Assembly (NCBI RefSeq): GCF_011326725.1
Contig: NZ_JAANCO010000002.1
Location: 186,001-250,000 of the forward strand
Source of the DNA: Microbacterium excoecariae
GTDB taxonomy: Bacteria > Actinomycetota > Actinomycetes > Actinomycetales > Microbacteriaceae
Direction of reading: 5' to 3'
DNA: 64,000 nt
The notes under the pieces are model-generated. The model was not told the origin of the DNA, did no database searches, and saw nothing but the letters and a program-made list of their open reading frames with translations. Positions 44,032 to 51,960 of the stretch are shown here, piece by piece; position 1 is the stretch's first letter; every line of letters begins with the position of its first letter. The position numbers were made by a program, and so were the translations under genes.

Positions 44032-44939
44032 CTTCCCGCACCGTCTCCGACATCTTCGACCCCGACGCGTGGCAGGCCGCGCCCGGATCCGAGAACTTCC
44101 GCGACATCACGGCGCACGTCTCGCCCGACGGCCGCATCGCCCGCATCGCGTTCGACCGGCCCGAGGTGCGTAACGCCTTCCGCCCTGGCACGGTCGACGA
44201 GCTGTTCCGCGCCCTCGAATCGGCGCGCACGGATCCGCGCATCGGGTGCGTGCTCCTGACGGGCAACGGCCCGAGCCCGAAGGACGGCGGCTGGGCGTTC
44301 TGCTCGGGCGGCGACCAGCGGATCCGCGGGCGCGACGGCTACAAGTACTCCGACGACGAGCGGGCCGTCACGGACCCGGCGCGGGCCGGGCGCCTTCACA
44401 TCCTTGAGGTCCAGCGCCTCATCCGCTTCATGCCGAAGGTCGTCATCGCCGTCGTCCCGGGCTGGGCGGCGGGCGGCGGGCACTCGCTGCACGCGGTGTG
44501 CGACCTGACGATCGCCTCGCGCGAGCACGGCCGCTTCAAGCAGACTGACGCCGACGTGGGATCCTTCGACGCGGGCTACGGATCCGCCTACTACGCCAAG
44601 CAGATCGGGCAGAAGTTCGCGCGCGAGGTGTTCTTCCTCGCGGAGGAGTACTCGGCCCAGCGCGCCTACGAGATGGGCGCGGTCAACCGGGTCGTGCCCC
44701 ACGCGGACCTCGAGCGGGAGGCGATCGCGATGGCGCGGACGGTCCTGACGAAGTCGCCCACCGCGATCCGCATGCTGAAGTACGCCTTCAACGCCGCGGA
44801 CGACGGCCTCGCGGGCCTGCAATTGTTCGCCGGCGAGACCACGCGGCTCGCGTACGGCACGGACGAGGCCGTCGAGGGGCGCGACGCGTTCCTCGAGAAG
44901 CGCGACCCCGACTGGTCGGCCTTCCCGTACCACTTCTGA
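44028..44939 (+). CDS. menB: 1,4-Dihydroxy-2-naphthoyl-CoA synthase
   Basis: A 303-residue crotonase-family ring-closing enzyme of menaquinone synthesis. Motifs are ARIAFDRPEVRNAFRPGTVD, FCSGGDQRIRGRDGYKYSDD (oxyanion/bicarbonate region), PGWAAGGGHSLHAVCDLTIA and GSFDAGYGSAYYAKQIGQK. The GTG start at 44028 has TAGGCT (44015-44020) 7 nt upstream. Its stop overlaps the menE ATG by one base (TGATG). Both Gly-Ser pairs at 44559 and 44580 are coded GGA-TCC although nearby glycines use GGC. Confidence 0.96.
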   Translation: MTSRTVSDIFDPDAWQAAPGSENFRDITAHVSPDGRIARIAFDRPEVRNAFRPGTVDELFRALESARTDPRIGCVLLTGNGPSPKDGGWAFCSGGDQRIRGRDGYKYSDDERAVTDPARAGRLHILEVQRLIRFMPKVVIAVVPGWAAGGGHSLHAVCDLTIASREHGRFKQTDADVGSFDAGYGSAYYAKQIGQKFAREVFFLAEEYSAQRAYEMGAVNRVVPHADLEREAIAMARTVLTKSPTAIRMLKYAFNAADDGLAGLQLFAGETTRLAYGTDEAVEGRDAFLEKRDPDWSAFPYHF

Positions 44940-46072
44940 TGCGGCTCGAACCGGTCTCGTCCGACGACCCGCGGGTCGTGCTGCGGGCGCTGCGCGGCGC
45001 CGTGCTGGGGGCGGGCCCCGCGGTCGCGCTCGGCGCCTCCGCGGGCCTCGCGCGCGAGGTCCCGCCGGGAACGGCCGTCGTGCTCACGACGTCCGGCTCG
45101 ACGGGCGTGCCGAAGTCGGTCGCGCTCTCGCGCGCGGCCCTGACCTCCTCCGCACTCGCGACCGCCCGGCGCATCGGCGAGGGGCAGTGGCTCCTTCCGC
45201 TCGCGGGCGGGTACATCGCCGGCGTCCAGGTCATGGTCCGCGCGCTCGTCGCGGGCCGGGATCCCGCGATCCTCGCCGGCCGGTTCACGGCCGACGCGTT
45301 CGTCCATGCCGCGAGCGGCATGCGTTCGTTCGAGGGCGGCGCGCGCGTGCCGACCTTCACCTCGCTCGTGCCCGCGCAGCTGATCACGCTCGTCGACGCG
45401 GCCGAGCGGGATCCGCGCGCGGCGGCCGCGCTGGCGGGCTTCGAGGCGATCCTCGTCGGCGGGCAGCGCCTGCCCGACGCGCTGCGGGACCGCGCGCTCG
45501 CGCTTGGCGCGCGGGTCGTGCGCACCTACGGCTCGACCGAGACGAGCGGCGGGTGCGTCTACGACGGGGTCCCCCTGGACGGGGTGCGGGCCGGGGCCGT
45601 GGGCGGCGAGCTGCGCATCGCCGGCCCGACCCTCGCCGACGGCTACCTCGGCGACCCGGAGCGCACCGCCGCGGCGTTCGTGACGGATCCGTCCGGTGTC
45701 CGCTGGTACCGCACGGGCGACGCGGGCGGGTTCTCGGGCGGCGTCGTGACGGTGACGGGGCGCATCGACAACGTCATCGTCTCGGGCGGCGTGAACGTCT
45801 CGCTCGATCGCGTCGAGCACGCCGTGCGCGAGGTGCCGGGGCTGTCTGCCGCCGTGGTCGTGGGCGCGCCGCACCCCCGCTGGGGCGCCACCCCGGTCGT
45901 GGTCGTCGAGGGCGCGGCGCCGGACGGCGCCCTGGCCGCGGCGCGCGCCGCCGCCGAGCGCGCGATCGGCAAGCCCGCCCGGCCCGACCGCGTCGTGACG
46001 GTCGCCGCGATGCCGCGGCTCGCGAGCGGAAAGCCGGACCGCCGCGCGCTGACCGACATGCTGGCCGCGTAG
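44939..46072 (+). CDS. menE: o-Succinylbenzoate--CoA ligase
   Basis: A 377-residue ANL-superfamily ligase that activates o-succinylbenzoate with CoA for MenB. Motifs: the P-loop VVLTTSGSTGVPKSVALS, RTYGSTETSGGCVYDG, WYRTGDAGGFSGGVVTVTG and GRIDNVIVSGGVNVSLDRVE; the C-terminal Lys is in LASGKPDRRAL. It is shorter than typical ~450-500-residue ligases mainly at the N-terminus, a common actinobacterial form. It is coupled to menB by a 1-bp overlap and followed by menA 12 bp later. Confidence 0.93.
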   Translation: MRLEPVSSDDPRVVLRALRGAVLGAGPAVALGASAGLAREVPPGTAVVLTTSGSTGVPKSVALSRAALTSSALATARRIGEGQWLLPLAGGYIAGVQVMVRALVAGRDPAILAGRFTADAFVHAASGMRSFEGGARVPTFTSLVPAQLITLVDAAERDPRAAAALAGFEAILVGGQRLPDALRDRALALGARVVRTYGSTETSGGCVYDGVPLDGVRAGAVGGELRIAGPTLADGYLGDPERTAAAFVTDPSGVRWYRTGDAGGFSGGVVTVTGRIDNVIVSGGVNVSLDRVEHAVREVPGLSAAVVVGAPHPRWGATPVVVVEGAAPDGALAAARAAAERAIGKPARPDRVVTVAAMPRLASGKPDRRALTDMLAA

Positions 46073-46083
46073 CATGGCTCCTC

Positions 46084-47040
46084 GTGGCACACGCGAAGAA
46101 CACCTGGCACGTCAGCGGTAACCCGGCCAAGCGCGCCCGCGCCGAGGGCGGCCCCGCCGGGCCCGTGACGCTCGGCGACTGGATCGGCGCCGCGCGCCTG
46201 CGCACCCTGCCGCTCGCGGTGACGCCCGTCGTGATCGGATCCGGCGCCGCCGTGCTCGCGGATCCGCAGCACCTGTTCCACGGGATGATCGCGCTCGCGT
46301 GCCTCGCGGTCGCCGTCTTCCTCCAGATCGGCGTGAACTTCGCGAACGACTACTCGGACGGGGTCAAGGGCACGGATAACTTCCGCGTCGGCCCCGCGCG
46401 CCTGACGGCCTCGGGCCGGATCCCCGCGCGCCGGGTCCTCGCCGTGGCGCTCGCCTTCTTCGGCCTCGCCGCGATCGCGGGGCTCGCGATCGTGATCCGC
46501 ACCGGCCAGTGGTGGCTGCTCGCGGTCGGGGCCGCCTCCATCGTCGCCGCCTGGTTCTACACGGGCGGCCGGCGCCCCTACGGCTACAACGCGCTCGGCG
46601 AGGTCTTCGTCTTCGTCTTCTTCGGCCTCGTCGCGACGCTCGGAACGACGTGGGTCCAGGCCCAGGACCTCCCGCAGGAGGCGTGGTTCGGCGCCGTCGT
46701 CGCGGGGCTCCTCGCCTGCGCGGTGCTGCTGGCGAACAACCTGCGCGACATCGAGCAGGACCGCACGGCCGGCAAGCGCACGCTGTCGGTGGTCATCGGT
46801 CGCCGCGGCACGCAGATTCTCTACACCGTGCTCCTCGCCGGCGCCTTCGGCATCGTGGCGTGGCTGGCGGTGTTCTATCCCATCGCCTGGCTGGCCTTCT
46901 TCGGCCTGTTGACCGCCGGCCCCGCCATCGCGATCGTGTGGAGCTACAAGACCCCGCGCGAGCTCGTCACGGCGCTCGCCTTGACCTCGATCTCCTCGCC
47001 GATCGTGGGCGTCTTCCTCGCCTGGGGGTTCGTCGGCTGA
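46084..47040 (+). CDS. menA: 1,4-Dihydroxy-2-naphthoate polyprenyltransferase
   Basis: A 318-residue UbiA-family membrane enzyme with about eight helices that attaches the polyprenyl chain to DHNA. The two Asp-rich motifs are NFANDYSDGVKGTDNFRVGP and NNLRDIEQDRTAGKRTLSVV. GTG 46084 is preferred; TAGCAT (46070-46075), overlapping the menE stop, lies 8 nt upstream. It ends 6 bp from the convergent DUF4229 gene. The prenyl donor is probably made by the synthase at 58569. Confidence 0.95.
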   Translation: MAHAKNTWHVSGNPAKRARAEGGPAGPVTLGDWIGAARLRTLPLAVTPVVIGSGAAVLADPQHLFHGMIALACLAVAVFLQIGVNFANDYSDGVKGTDNFRVGPARLTASGRIPARRVLAVALAFFGLAAIAGLAIVIRTGQWWLLAVGAASIVAAWFYTGGRRPYGYNALGEVFVFVFFGLVATLGTTWVQAQDLPQEAWFGAVVAGLLACAVLLANNLRDIEQDRTAGKRTLSVVIGRRGTQILYTVLLAGAFGIVAWLAVFYPIAWLAFFGLLTAGPAIAIVWSYKTPRELVTALALTSISSPIVGVFLAWGFVG

Positions 47041-47046
47041 GCCGGG

Positions 47047-47355
47047 CTACGCCCGCGGATCCTCGGATCCGGACTCCCGCATCGCCTCGGCGTTCGCCTC
47101 GTCCTCGACCTGGTCGTCGACCTCGCGCGCGGTCGGGGTCTGCCGGCGCGCCTGCCGGTCGGCGAGGCCCGCGGACACCTCCGCGCGCTTCCCGCCGAGG
47201 AAGATGATCGACAGGCTCAGCCCGATGAGCGTCGCGAAGATCACCGCGAGCCACCACAGGTCCCAGAACACGGGGAACAACAGCATGACCCCGAGCGGCA
47301 CGGCGAAGAACGCCAGGCGCAGGAGCGAGTAGGAGAGAACGGACCGGAGCTTCAC
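47047..47355 (-). CDS. DUF4229 membrane protein
   Basis: A 102-residue protein with two N-terminal hydrophobic segments (about 8-28, SLLRLAFFAVPLGVMLLFPV, and 34-53) and a charged C-terminal tail (AREVDDQVEDEANAEAM). It matches the actinobacterial DUF4229 pattern; the function is unknown. It lies 22 bp downstream of ehuA and may be transcribed with that operon, but DUF4229 genes are usually found beside menA, so the men association is likely the older one. Confidence 0.78.
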   Translation of the reverse strand: MKLRSVLSYSLLRLAFFAVPLGVMLLFPVFWDLWWLAVIFATLIGLSLSIIFLGGKRAEVSAGLADRQARRQTPTAREVDDQVEDEANAEAMRESGSEDPRA

Positions 47356-47377
47356 GCGCCCATTGTCCCAGCCGCGG

Positions 47378-48193
47378 CTACAGCACCGCTGAGAGGAAGT
47401 CGCGGGTGCGCTCCTCCTGGGGGTTCTGGAAGATCTCGTTGGGCTCGCCCTCCTCGACGATGCGGCCGCCGTCGAACATCATCACCCGGTTCGACACGTC
47501 GCGCGCGAACTGCATCTCGTGGGTGACGATGAGCATCGTGACGTCGGTCGTCTCGGCGATGTCGCGCAGGATCTGCAGGACCTCGCCGACGACCTCCGGA
47601 TCCAGCGCGCTCGTGACCTCGTCAAGCAGCAGGATCTCCGGATCCATCGCGAGCGCGCGGGCGATCGCGACGCGCTGCTGCTGACCGCCCGAGAGCGACG
47701 TGGGGTGCGCGTTCGCCTTGTCGGGGAGCCCGACCTGCTCAAGCAGCTCGTGCGCGCGCGCCGTCGCCTCGGCCTTCGAACGGCCGAGGACGTGCACGGG
47801 CGCCTCGATAATGTTCTCCAGCACCGTCATGTTCGGGAACAGGTTGAACTGCTGGAAGACCATCCCGATGCGCGTGCGCATGCGAGTGCGGTGCTTGTCC
47901 TTGAGCGCGACGCGGCGGCCGCCGCGCAGGACGTGCGTGAGCGGCTGGTCGTCGATGAGGATGTAGCCGTCGGTCGCCTCCTCGAGGGTCATCACGAGCC
48001 GCAGGATCGTCGTCTTGCCGGATCCGGACGGGCCGATCAGCGTCACGCGGTCGCCCTTGCGGACCGTGAAGTCGAGCCCGTCGAGCACGGTGTTGTCGCC
48101 GAAGCGCTTCACGACGTTCTGGAAGCGGATGGCCGGGACGTCGCCGTCCGCGAGCGTTATCGCCCCCGTGTGGGTGGGGAGGTCAGTAGGCAA
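47378..48193 (-). CDS. ehuA: Ectoine/amino-acid ABC transporter ATP-binding protein, EhuA-like
   Basis: A 271-residue polar-amino-acid-type ABC ATPase. Walker A is GPSGSGKTT (54-62), the Q-loop lies in GMVFQQFNLFPNMTVLENII, the signature is LSGGQQQRVAIARAL, Walker B is EILLLDEVTSALD and the H-loop is IVTHEM. The start is an uncommon TTG at 48193, supported by GGAG 7-8 nt upstream and an 11-bp overlap with ehuD; no ATG or GTG is available between it and the conserved region. It energises the EhuC-EhuD permease. Confidence 0.9.
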   Translation of the reverse strand: MPTDLPTHTGAITLADGDVPAIRFQNVVKRFGDNTVLDGLDFTVRKGDRVTLIGPSGSGKTTILRLVMTLEEATDGYILIDDQPLTHVLRGGRRVALKDKHRTRMRTRIGMVFQQFNLFPNMTVLENIIEAPVHVLGRSKAEATARAHELLEQVGLPDKANAHPTSLSGGQQQRVAIARALAMDPEILLLDEVTSALDPEVVGEVLQILRDIAETTDVTMLIVTHEMQFARDVSNRVMMFDGGRIVEEGEPNEIFQNPQEERTRDFLSAVL

Positions 48194-48839
48194 GGCGCTT
48201 CTCCAATCGCGCGATGAGCAACGAGGTGGGATAGCTCGCGACGAGGAACAGCACGCCCGCGAGCGTGATGGCCTCGACGTAGCGGAAGTTCTCGCCGCCG
48301 TAGAGCTGCGCGGCGCGAACCATGTCGGTGACGGCGATCGCCGCGAGGAACGGCGTCTCCTTGAACATCGAGATGACGTAGTTGCCGAGCGCGGGGACGG
48401 TGGCCCGCACCGCCTGCGGGATGACGACCGCCGTCCAGGTGCGCCGGCGGGGGAGGGACAGCGCGGTCGCCGCCTCCCACTGCCCGGAAGGCACCGACTC
48501 GATGCCCGCGCGGTAGACCTCGGCCATGAAGGTCGCGTAGTGGATCCCGAACACGGCGATCCCGATGACGAGCGGATCCAGGCTCGTGAAGGCGAAATAC
48601 ACGAACAACAGCTGCACGACGAGCGGCGTCATGCGGATGAAGTCCATGACGAAGGTGACCACGCCCGCGACGGGGCGGGGAGCGGAGCGCCGCACGAGCG
48701 CGATCACGAGCCCGAGCACCGCCGCGATCGCGCTGCCGGCGATCGTCACGACGAGCGTGACGGTGAGGAAGGCCCACAGCATGTCGGGCAGGGCGGCCCA
48801 CGCGTGCTCCCAGTTCCAGAGCTGGGTGTCGCCGGCCAT
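48183..48839 (-). CDS. ehuD: Ectoine/amino-acid ABC transporter permease, EhuD-like
   Basis: A 218-residue inner-membrane permease with five helices. The HisM-type EAA loop, contacting the ATPase, is GQWEAATALSLPRRRTWTAV followed by VIPQAVRATVPALGNYVISM. The ATG at 48839 overlaps the ehuC stop by one base (TGATG), and the end overlaps ehuA. The ligand is inferred from the binding protein. Confidence 0.9.
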   Translation of the reverse strand: MAGDTQLWNWEHAWAALPDMLWAFLTVTLVVTIAGSAIAAVLGLVIALVRRSAPRPVAGVVTFVMDFIRMTPLVVQLLFVYFAFTSLDPLVIGIAVFGIHYATFMAEVYRAGIESVPSGQWEAATALSLPRRRTWTAVVIPQAVRATVPALGNYVISMFKETPFLAAIAVTDMVRAAQLYGGENFRYVEAITLAGVLFLVASYPTSLLIARLEKRLAY

Positions 48840-49561
48840 CAGGCGTTCGCCCCCTTCGCGGAGCGGGCGGATCCGAAGATCCCGCGGGGCGCGTCCCCGC
48901 GACCGAGCCGATGCTTTGCGCGGCGCTCGAGGAGCGACATGCCGAACGACAGGACGGACGCGAGCAGGAAGTACACGATGAGGCCGAACGAGTAGGCGAA
49001 GAAGACGTCGGTGTCCACGCGCAGTCGGTTCAGCTCGGCGGTGAGGTCGACGATCGTGATGAGGTAGACGACGGCCGTCCCCTTCAGCAGCTGGATGAGG
49101 AGGTTGTTGAGCGAGGGCAGCATGAGCGCCCACGCCTGCGGGAAGATCACGCGGCGCATGCGCTGGCTGCGCGACATGCTGAGCGCCGTCGTGGCCTCCC
49201 ACTGGCCCGCGGGGACCGAGTTGATGGATCCGCGCACGACCTCGGCGCCGTACGCGCCGTAGTTCAGCCCGAGGCCGACGATGCCGACCGCGACGGGCTC
49301 GAGCTCGAGGTAGAACGGCGGCAGCGGCAGCACGAAGAAGAGGAAGAACAGCTGCACGAGCAGCGACGTGCCGCGGAAGAACTCGATGACGGTGCGGGCG
49401 GATCCGCGCAGCACCACGTTGCGCGCCCGGGCGGCGAGCCCGAGCGCGATGGCGATGACGAGCGCGAGGGCCGCGCCGCCCAGGGTCAGCTCGACGGTGA
49501 TGAGAAGGCCGTCGAGGATCCGGGGCAGCGCGGCGCCCAGCGCAGCGAAGTCGTCGGTCAC
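48839..49561 (-). CDS. ehuC: Ectoine/amino-acid ABC transporter permease, EhuC-like
   Basis: A 240-residue permease partner of EhuD with five helices and the EAA loop GQWEATTALSMSRSQRMRRV. LNYGAYGAEVVRGSINSVPA is the conserved segment just before it. The start is GTG 49561, 19 bp after the ehuB stop, without a strong ribosome-binding site. The C-terminal ~25 residues are basic and polar. Confidence 0.9.
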   Translation of the reverse strand: MTDDFAALGAALPRILDGLLITVELTLGGAALALVIAIALGLAARARNVVLRGSARTVIEFFRGTSLLVQLFFLFFVLPLPPFYLELEPVAVGIVGLGLNYGAYGAEVVRGSINSVPAGQWEATTALSMSRSQRMRRVIFPQAWALMLPSLNNLLIQLLKGTAVVYLITIVDLTAELNRLRVDTDVFFAYSFGLIVYFLLASVLSFGMSLLERRAKHRLGRGDAPRGIFGSARSAKGANA

Positions 49562-49580
49562 GAGGGGGTGGTCCCGCGCG

Positions 49581-50471
49581 TCAGGACAGGTCGCCCGAGC
49601 ACAGCTGCTCGGTCGTCAGGTCGGCGGGCGGCAGGTTCTCCGCCGTGAAGCCGAACGGCTCGACGAGGTCGAGGTACGCCGCCTCGTCGCCCGTGATGTT
49701 CGCGAGCTCCTCGTTGTAGGCCTCGAGCAGCTCGGTGTCGCCCGGCCGGAAGACCGTGGCGCCCGCGCCGACCTGCTCCACGCCGTCGAGACTCTGCACG
49801 AAGGCGGTCGTCGTCTCGAGGTCGTCCATGTCCTCGGTCATCCAGTTGAGCGAGACGGCCGTCAGCGCGAACGCGTCGGCGCGCCCGGACTGCACGGTCT
49901 CGAGGCCGTTCGTCGCCGAGTCGACCTCGACGACGTCCGTGATGCCGAGCTCCTCGGCGTAGCCGTCCTCGATCGCGCCGGACTGCACGGCGAGCGTGAC
50001 GCCGTCGGCCGCGGCGACCGAATCGAGGTCGCTGAGGCCCTGCGGGTTGCCCGTCGGCACGGCGAGCGCCGTCGTGTACATGATCTCGGGGTCGCTGAAG
50101 GCTGCCTGCTCGCAGCGCTCGGGGAGGATCGACATCCCGGCGCTGACGGCGTCCCACCGGCCCGCGTTCAGGCCCGGGATGAGGTTGTCCCAGGCCACCT
50201 CCTCGACCTCGATGTTGTCGATGCCGAGGGCGGAGAAGATCGCCTCGTGCATGGCGATCGTGGCGCCCGTGGGCTCGCCCGAGGAGTCGACCCACGAGTA
50301 GGGGCGCTCGGACGCGATCGCGAGGGTGATGGTGCCGTCCTCCTGCAGCCGCTCGAGCGTGCTGCCGGCGTCGTCGCCGTCGGGGGCGGTCGAGGTGCAG
50401 CCGGCGAGGCCGAGGGCAAGGATGCCGAGCCCGGCGAGGCTGGTCGTCGTAAGCGTGCGCCTGGGGGTCAT
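49581..50471 (-). CDS. ehuB: Substrate-binding lipoprotein, EhuB-like (ectoine/hydroxyectoine)
   Basis: A 296-residue solute-binding protein. A signal peptide ends in the lipobox LAGC (Cys25), so it is anchored outside the membrane. The family-3 binding fold shows IASERPYSWVDSSGEPTGAT, NLIPGLNAGRWDAVSAGMSI, LPERCEQAAFSDPEIM and LAVQSGAIEDGYAEELGI, which closely follow the pattern of EhuB from ectoine/hydroxyectoine importers. Ectoine as ligand is therefore likely but unproven; a polar amino acid is the alternative. It heads the ehuB-C-D-A operon and faces a GntR gene across a region with two palindromes. Confidence 0.82.
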   Translation of the reverse strand: MTPRRTLTTTSLAGLGILALGLAGCTSTAPDGDDAGSTLERLQEDGTITLAIASERPYSWVDSSGEPTGATIAMHEAIFSALGIDNIEVEEVAWDNLIPGLNAGRWDAVSAGMSILPERCEQAAFSDPEIMYTTALAVPTGNPQGLSDLDSVAAADGVTLAVQSGAIEDGYAEELGITDVVEVDSATNGLETVQSGRADAFALTAVSLNWMTEDMDDLETTTAFVQSLDGVEQVGAGATVFRPGDTELLEAYNEELANITGDEAAYLDLVEPFGFTAENLPPADLTTEQLCSGDLS

Positions 50472-50531
50472 GAGATTCCTCTCGCTGTGGAGCCGCGCGC
50501 CGGTGCGGGGCGCCGCGGCAGGAACGTCGCC

Positions 50532-50584
50532 ACACTGCCACAGTGTCGACGTGAGGGCAATCCAATTGTCGGAATGTCGACAAT
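50532..50584. promoter_or_regulatory. Two palindromes between ehuB and the GntR gene
   Basis: ACACTGCCACAGTGT (50532-50546, 6-bp arms, 3-nt centre) and the 20-bp ATTGTCG-N6-CGACAAT (50565-50584) lie in the divergent control region. Their positions, 61 and 66 bp from the two starts at the nearest, fit operators for the GntR regulator acting on ehuB and on itself. Which of the two is bound cannot be decided from sequence. Confidence 0.6.
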
Positions 50585-50649
50585 CATGCAGACTTTCGGA
50601 CGTGGGAGAATGTCACGACGGTTCCAGTCCGCACAAGAAAGGCCCTGTC

Positions 50650-51411
50650 ATGAGGGGTTCGCTGTCGCACACGCACGCCGCGCGCTCGGTCGTCCCGGTG
50701 GCGCGCATGTCCACGGTCGACCTCATCGTCATCGAGCTGCGCAAGGCGATCCTCCAGGGGCACCTCGCGGTTGGCGGGCCCATCGGCGAGATCGAGATCG
50801 CGTCGCAGCTCGGCGTCAGCCGCGGGCCGCTCCGGGAGGCCGCGCAGCGCCTCGTGCAGGAGGGGCTGCTCGTGTCGATCCCGGGGCGCGGCCTGCGCGT
50901 GCGCCGCATCCCGGTCGCCGAGGTGCCCGACCTCTACGAGGCGCGCTACGCGGTCGAGGCGCACGCCGTCACGCGGCTCGCCGCGGAGCCCGCGGTCGTC
51001 GCGGTCGCCGAGCTCGAGGCCGCGCTCGCGCGCCTCGTCGCCGTGTCGACGGGGGACGAGGCGATCGTGATCGGCGACGCCGACATCGCCTTCCACCGCA
51101 CGCTCGTCGAGCTCATCGACTCGCCGCGGTTGCTCCGGACGATGGAGACGCTCCTCGCCGAGACCCGCATCGCAAGCCTCAGTGCCCCCGACGGGTACCA
51201 CGTGCGCCGCACGGTCTCGACGACCTACCGGGCGCTCATCGACGCCATCCGCGCGGGGGACGGCGAGGCGGGGCGCGCCGCCCTGCGCCGCCAGTTCGAC
51301 GACGCCGTCGCGCGCATCACGGGCGAGGACGACGCCACCGAGACGGTGGACGCCGCCCCGAGCGACGCGCCCGCGACCTTCTCGCCGATCGAGCACGACG
51401 CGGAGCTGTAG
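50650..51411 (+). CDS. GntR-family regulator with FCD domain
   Basis: A 253-residue regulator. The winged helix is EIEIASQLGVSRGPLREAAQ followed by RLVQEGLLVSIPGRGLRVRR (GntR pattern), and the C-terminal alpha-helical FCD domain has YEARYAVEAHAVTRLAAEP and DADIAFHRTLVELIDSPRLL with metal-binding Asp/His positions. Start ATG 50650 is supported by AGAAAGG 7 nt upstream. It is divergent from the ehu operon, so it likely represses it until a metabolite binds; the inducer is unknown. Confidence 0.9.
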   Translation: MRGSLSHTHAARSVVPVARMSTVDLIVIELRKAILQGHLAVGGPIGEIEIASQLGVSRGPLREAAQRLVQEGLLVSIPGRGLRVRRIPVAEVPDLYEARYAVEAHAVTRLAAEPAVVAVAELEAALARLVAVSTGDEAIVIGDADIAFHRTLVELIDSPRLLRTMETLLAETRIASLSAPDGYHVRRTVSTTYRALIDAIRAGDGEAGRAALRRQFDDAVARITGEDDATETVDAAPSDAPATFSPIEHDAEL

Positions 51412-51453
51412 GGCCCGGATCCGCCCGCCCGCGACGCCTCGTAGGATGAGGGG

Positions 51454-51960
51454 GTGGCCCGTCTTCTCATCGTCCTCGCGGTGGCCGCGGTCGTCTTCAC
51501 GGTGTTCAGCATCGTCGACTGCGCCGTCCAGCCCGACACCCGCCATCGCGGCGTCTCCAAGGGTGCCTGGGTCGTCATCACCCTCGTCCCCGTGATCGGC
51601 GGGATCCTGTGGTGGACGATCGGCCGCGCGCGCCCGGGCCAGGAACGGCCCGTCGCCACGGGTCCCGTCGGACCGGACGACGACCAGGGCTTCCTGTCGG
51701 CGGCGGACGAGCGGATCCGTCGGCTCGAGGAGGAGCTCGCGATGCTCGACGCGGAGGAGCAGTTCGAGCGCCCCGCGCGCGGCGAAGACGCCGACGATAT
51801 CGCAGACCTCGAGGCCCAGTTCGACGGGCCCGCGCGCGGCGAGGAGGACGCGCGCGACGCGGCGGCCTCGGACGACGACGCCCCGGACGGCGACGCTTCG
51901 GAGCCCGGCGACGAGCGGGGCGAAGACGACGCGGACGATCGGCGCGATGACCGCGCCTGA
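51454..51960 (+). CDS. PLDc_N domain membrane protein with acidic tail
   Basis: A 168-residue protein. Two N-terminal helices (about 3-22 and 38-58, with AWVVITLVPVIGGILWWTIG) form the PLDc_N module, named for phospholipase D leaders but found alone in many actinobacterial genes next to menD. The rest is a short coiled segment (ADERIRRLEEELAMLDAEEQ) and a strongly acidic Asp/Glu tail. TAGGAT (51442-51447) lies 6 nt before GTG 51454. It overlaps menD by 14 bp. Function unknown. Confidence 0.78.
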   Translation: MARLLIVLAVAAVVFTVFSIVDCAVQPDTRHRGVSKGAWVVITLVPVIGGILWWTIGRARPGQERPVATGPVGPDDDQGFLSAADERIRRLEEELAMLDAEEQFERPARGEDADDIADLEAQFDGPARGEEDARDAAASDDDAPDGDASEPGDERGEDDADDRRDDRA

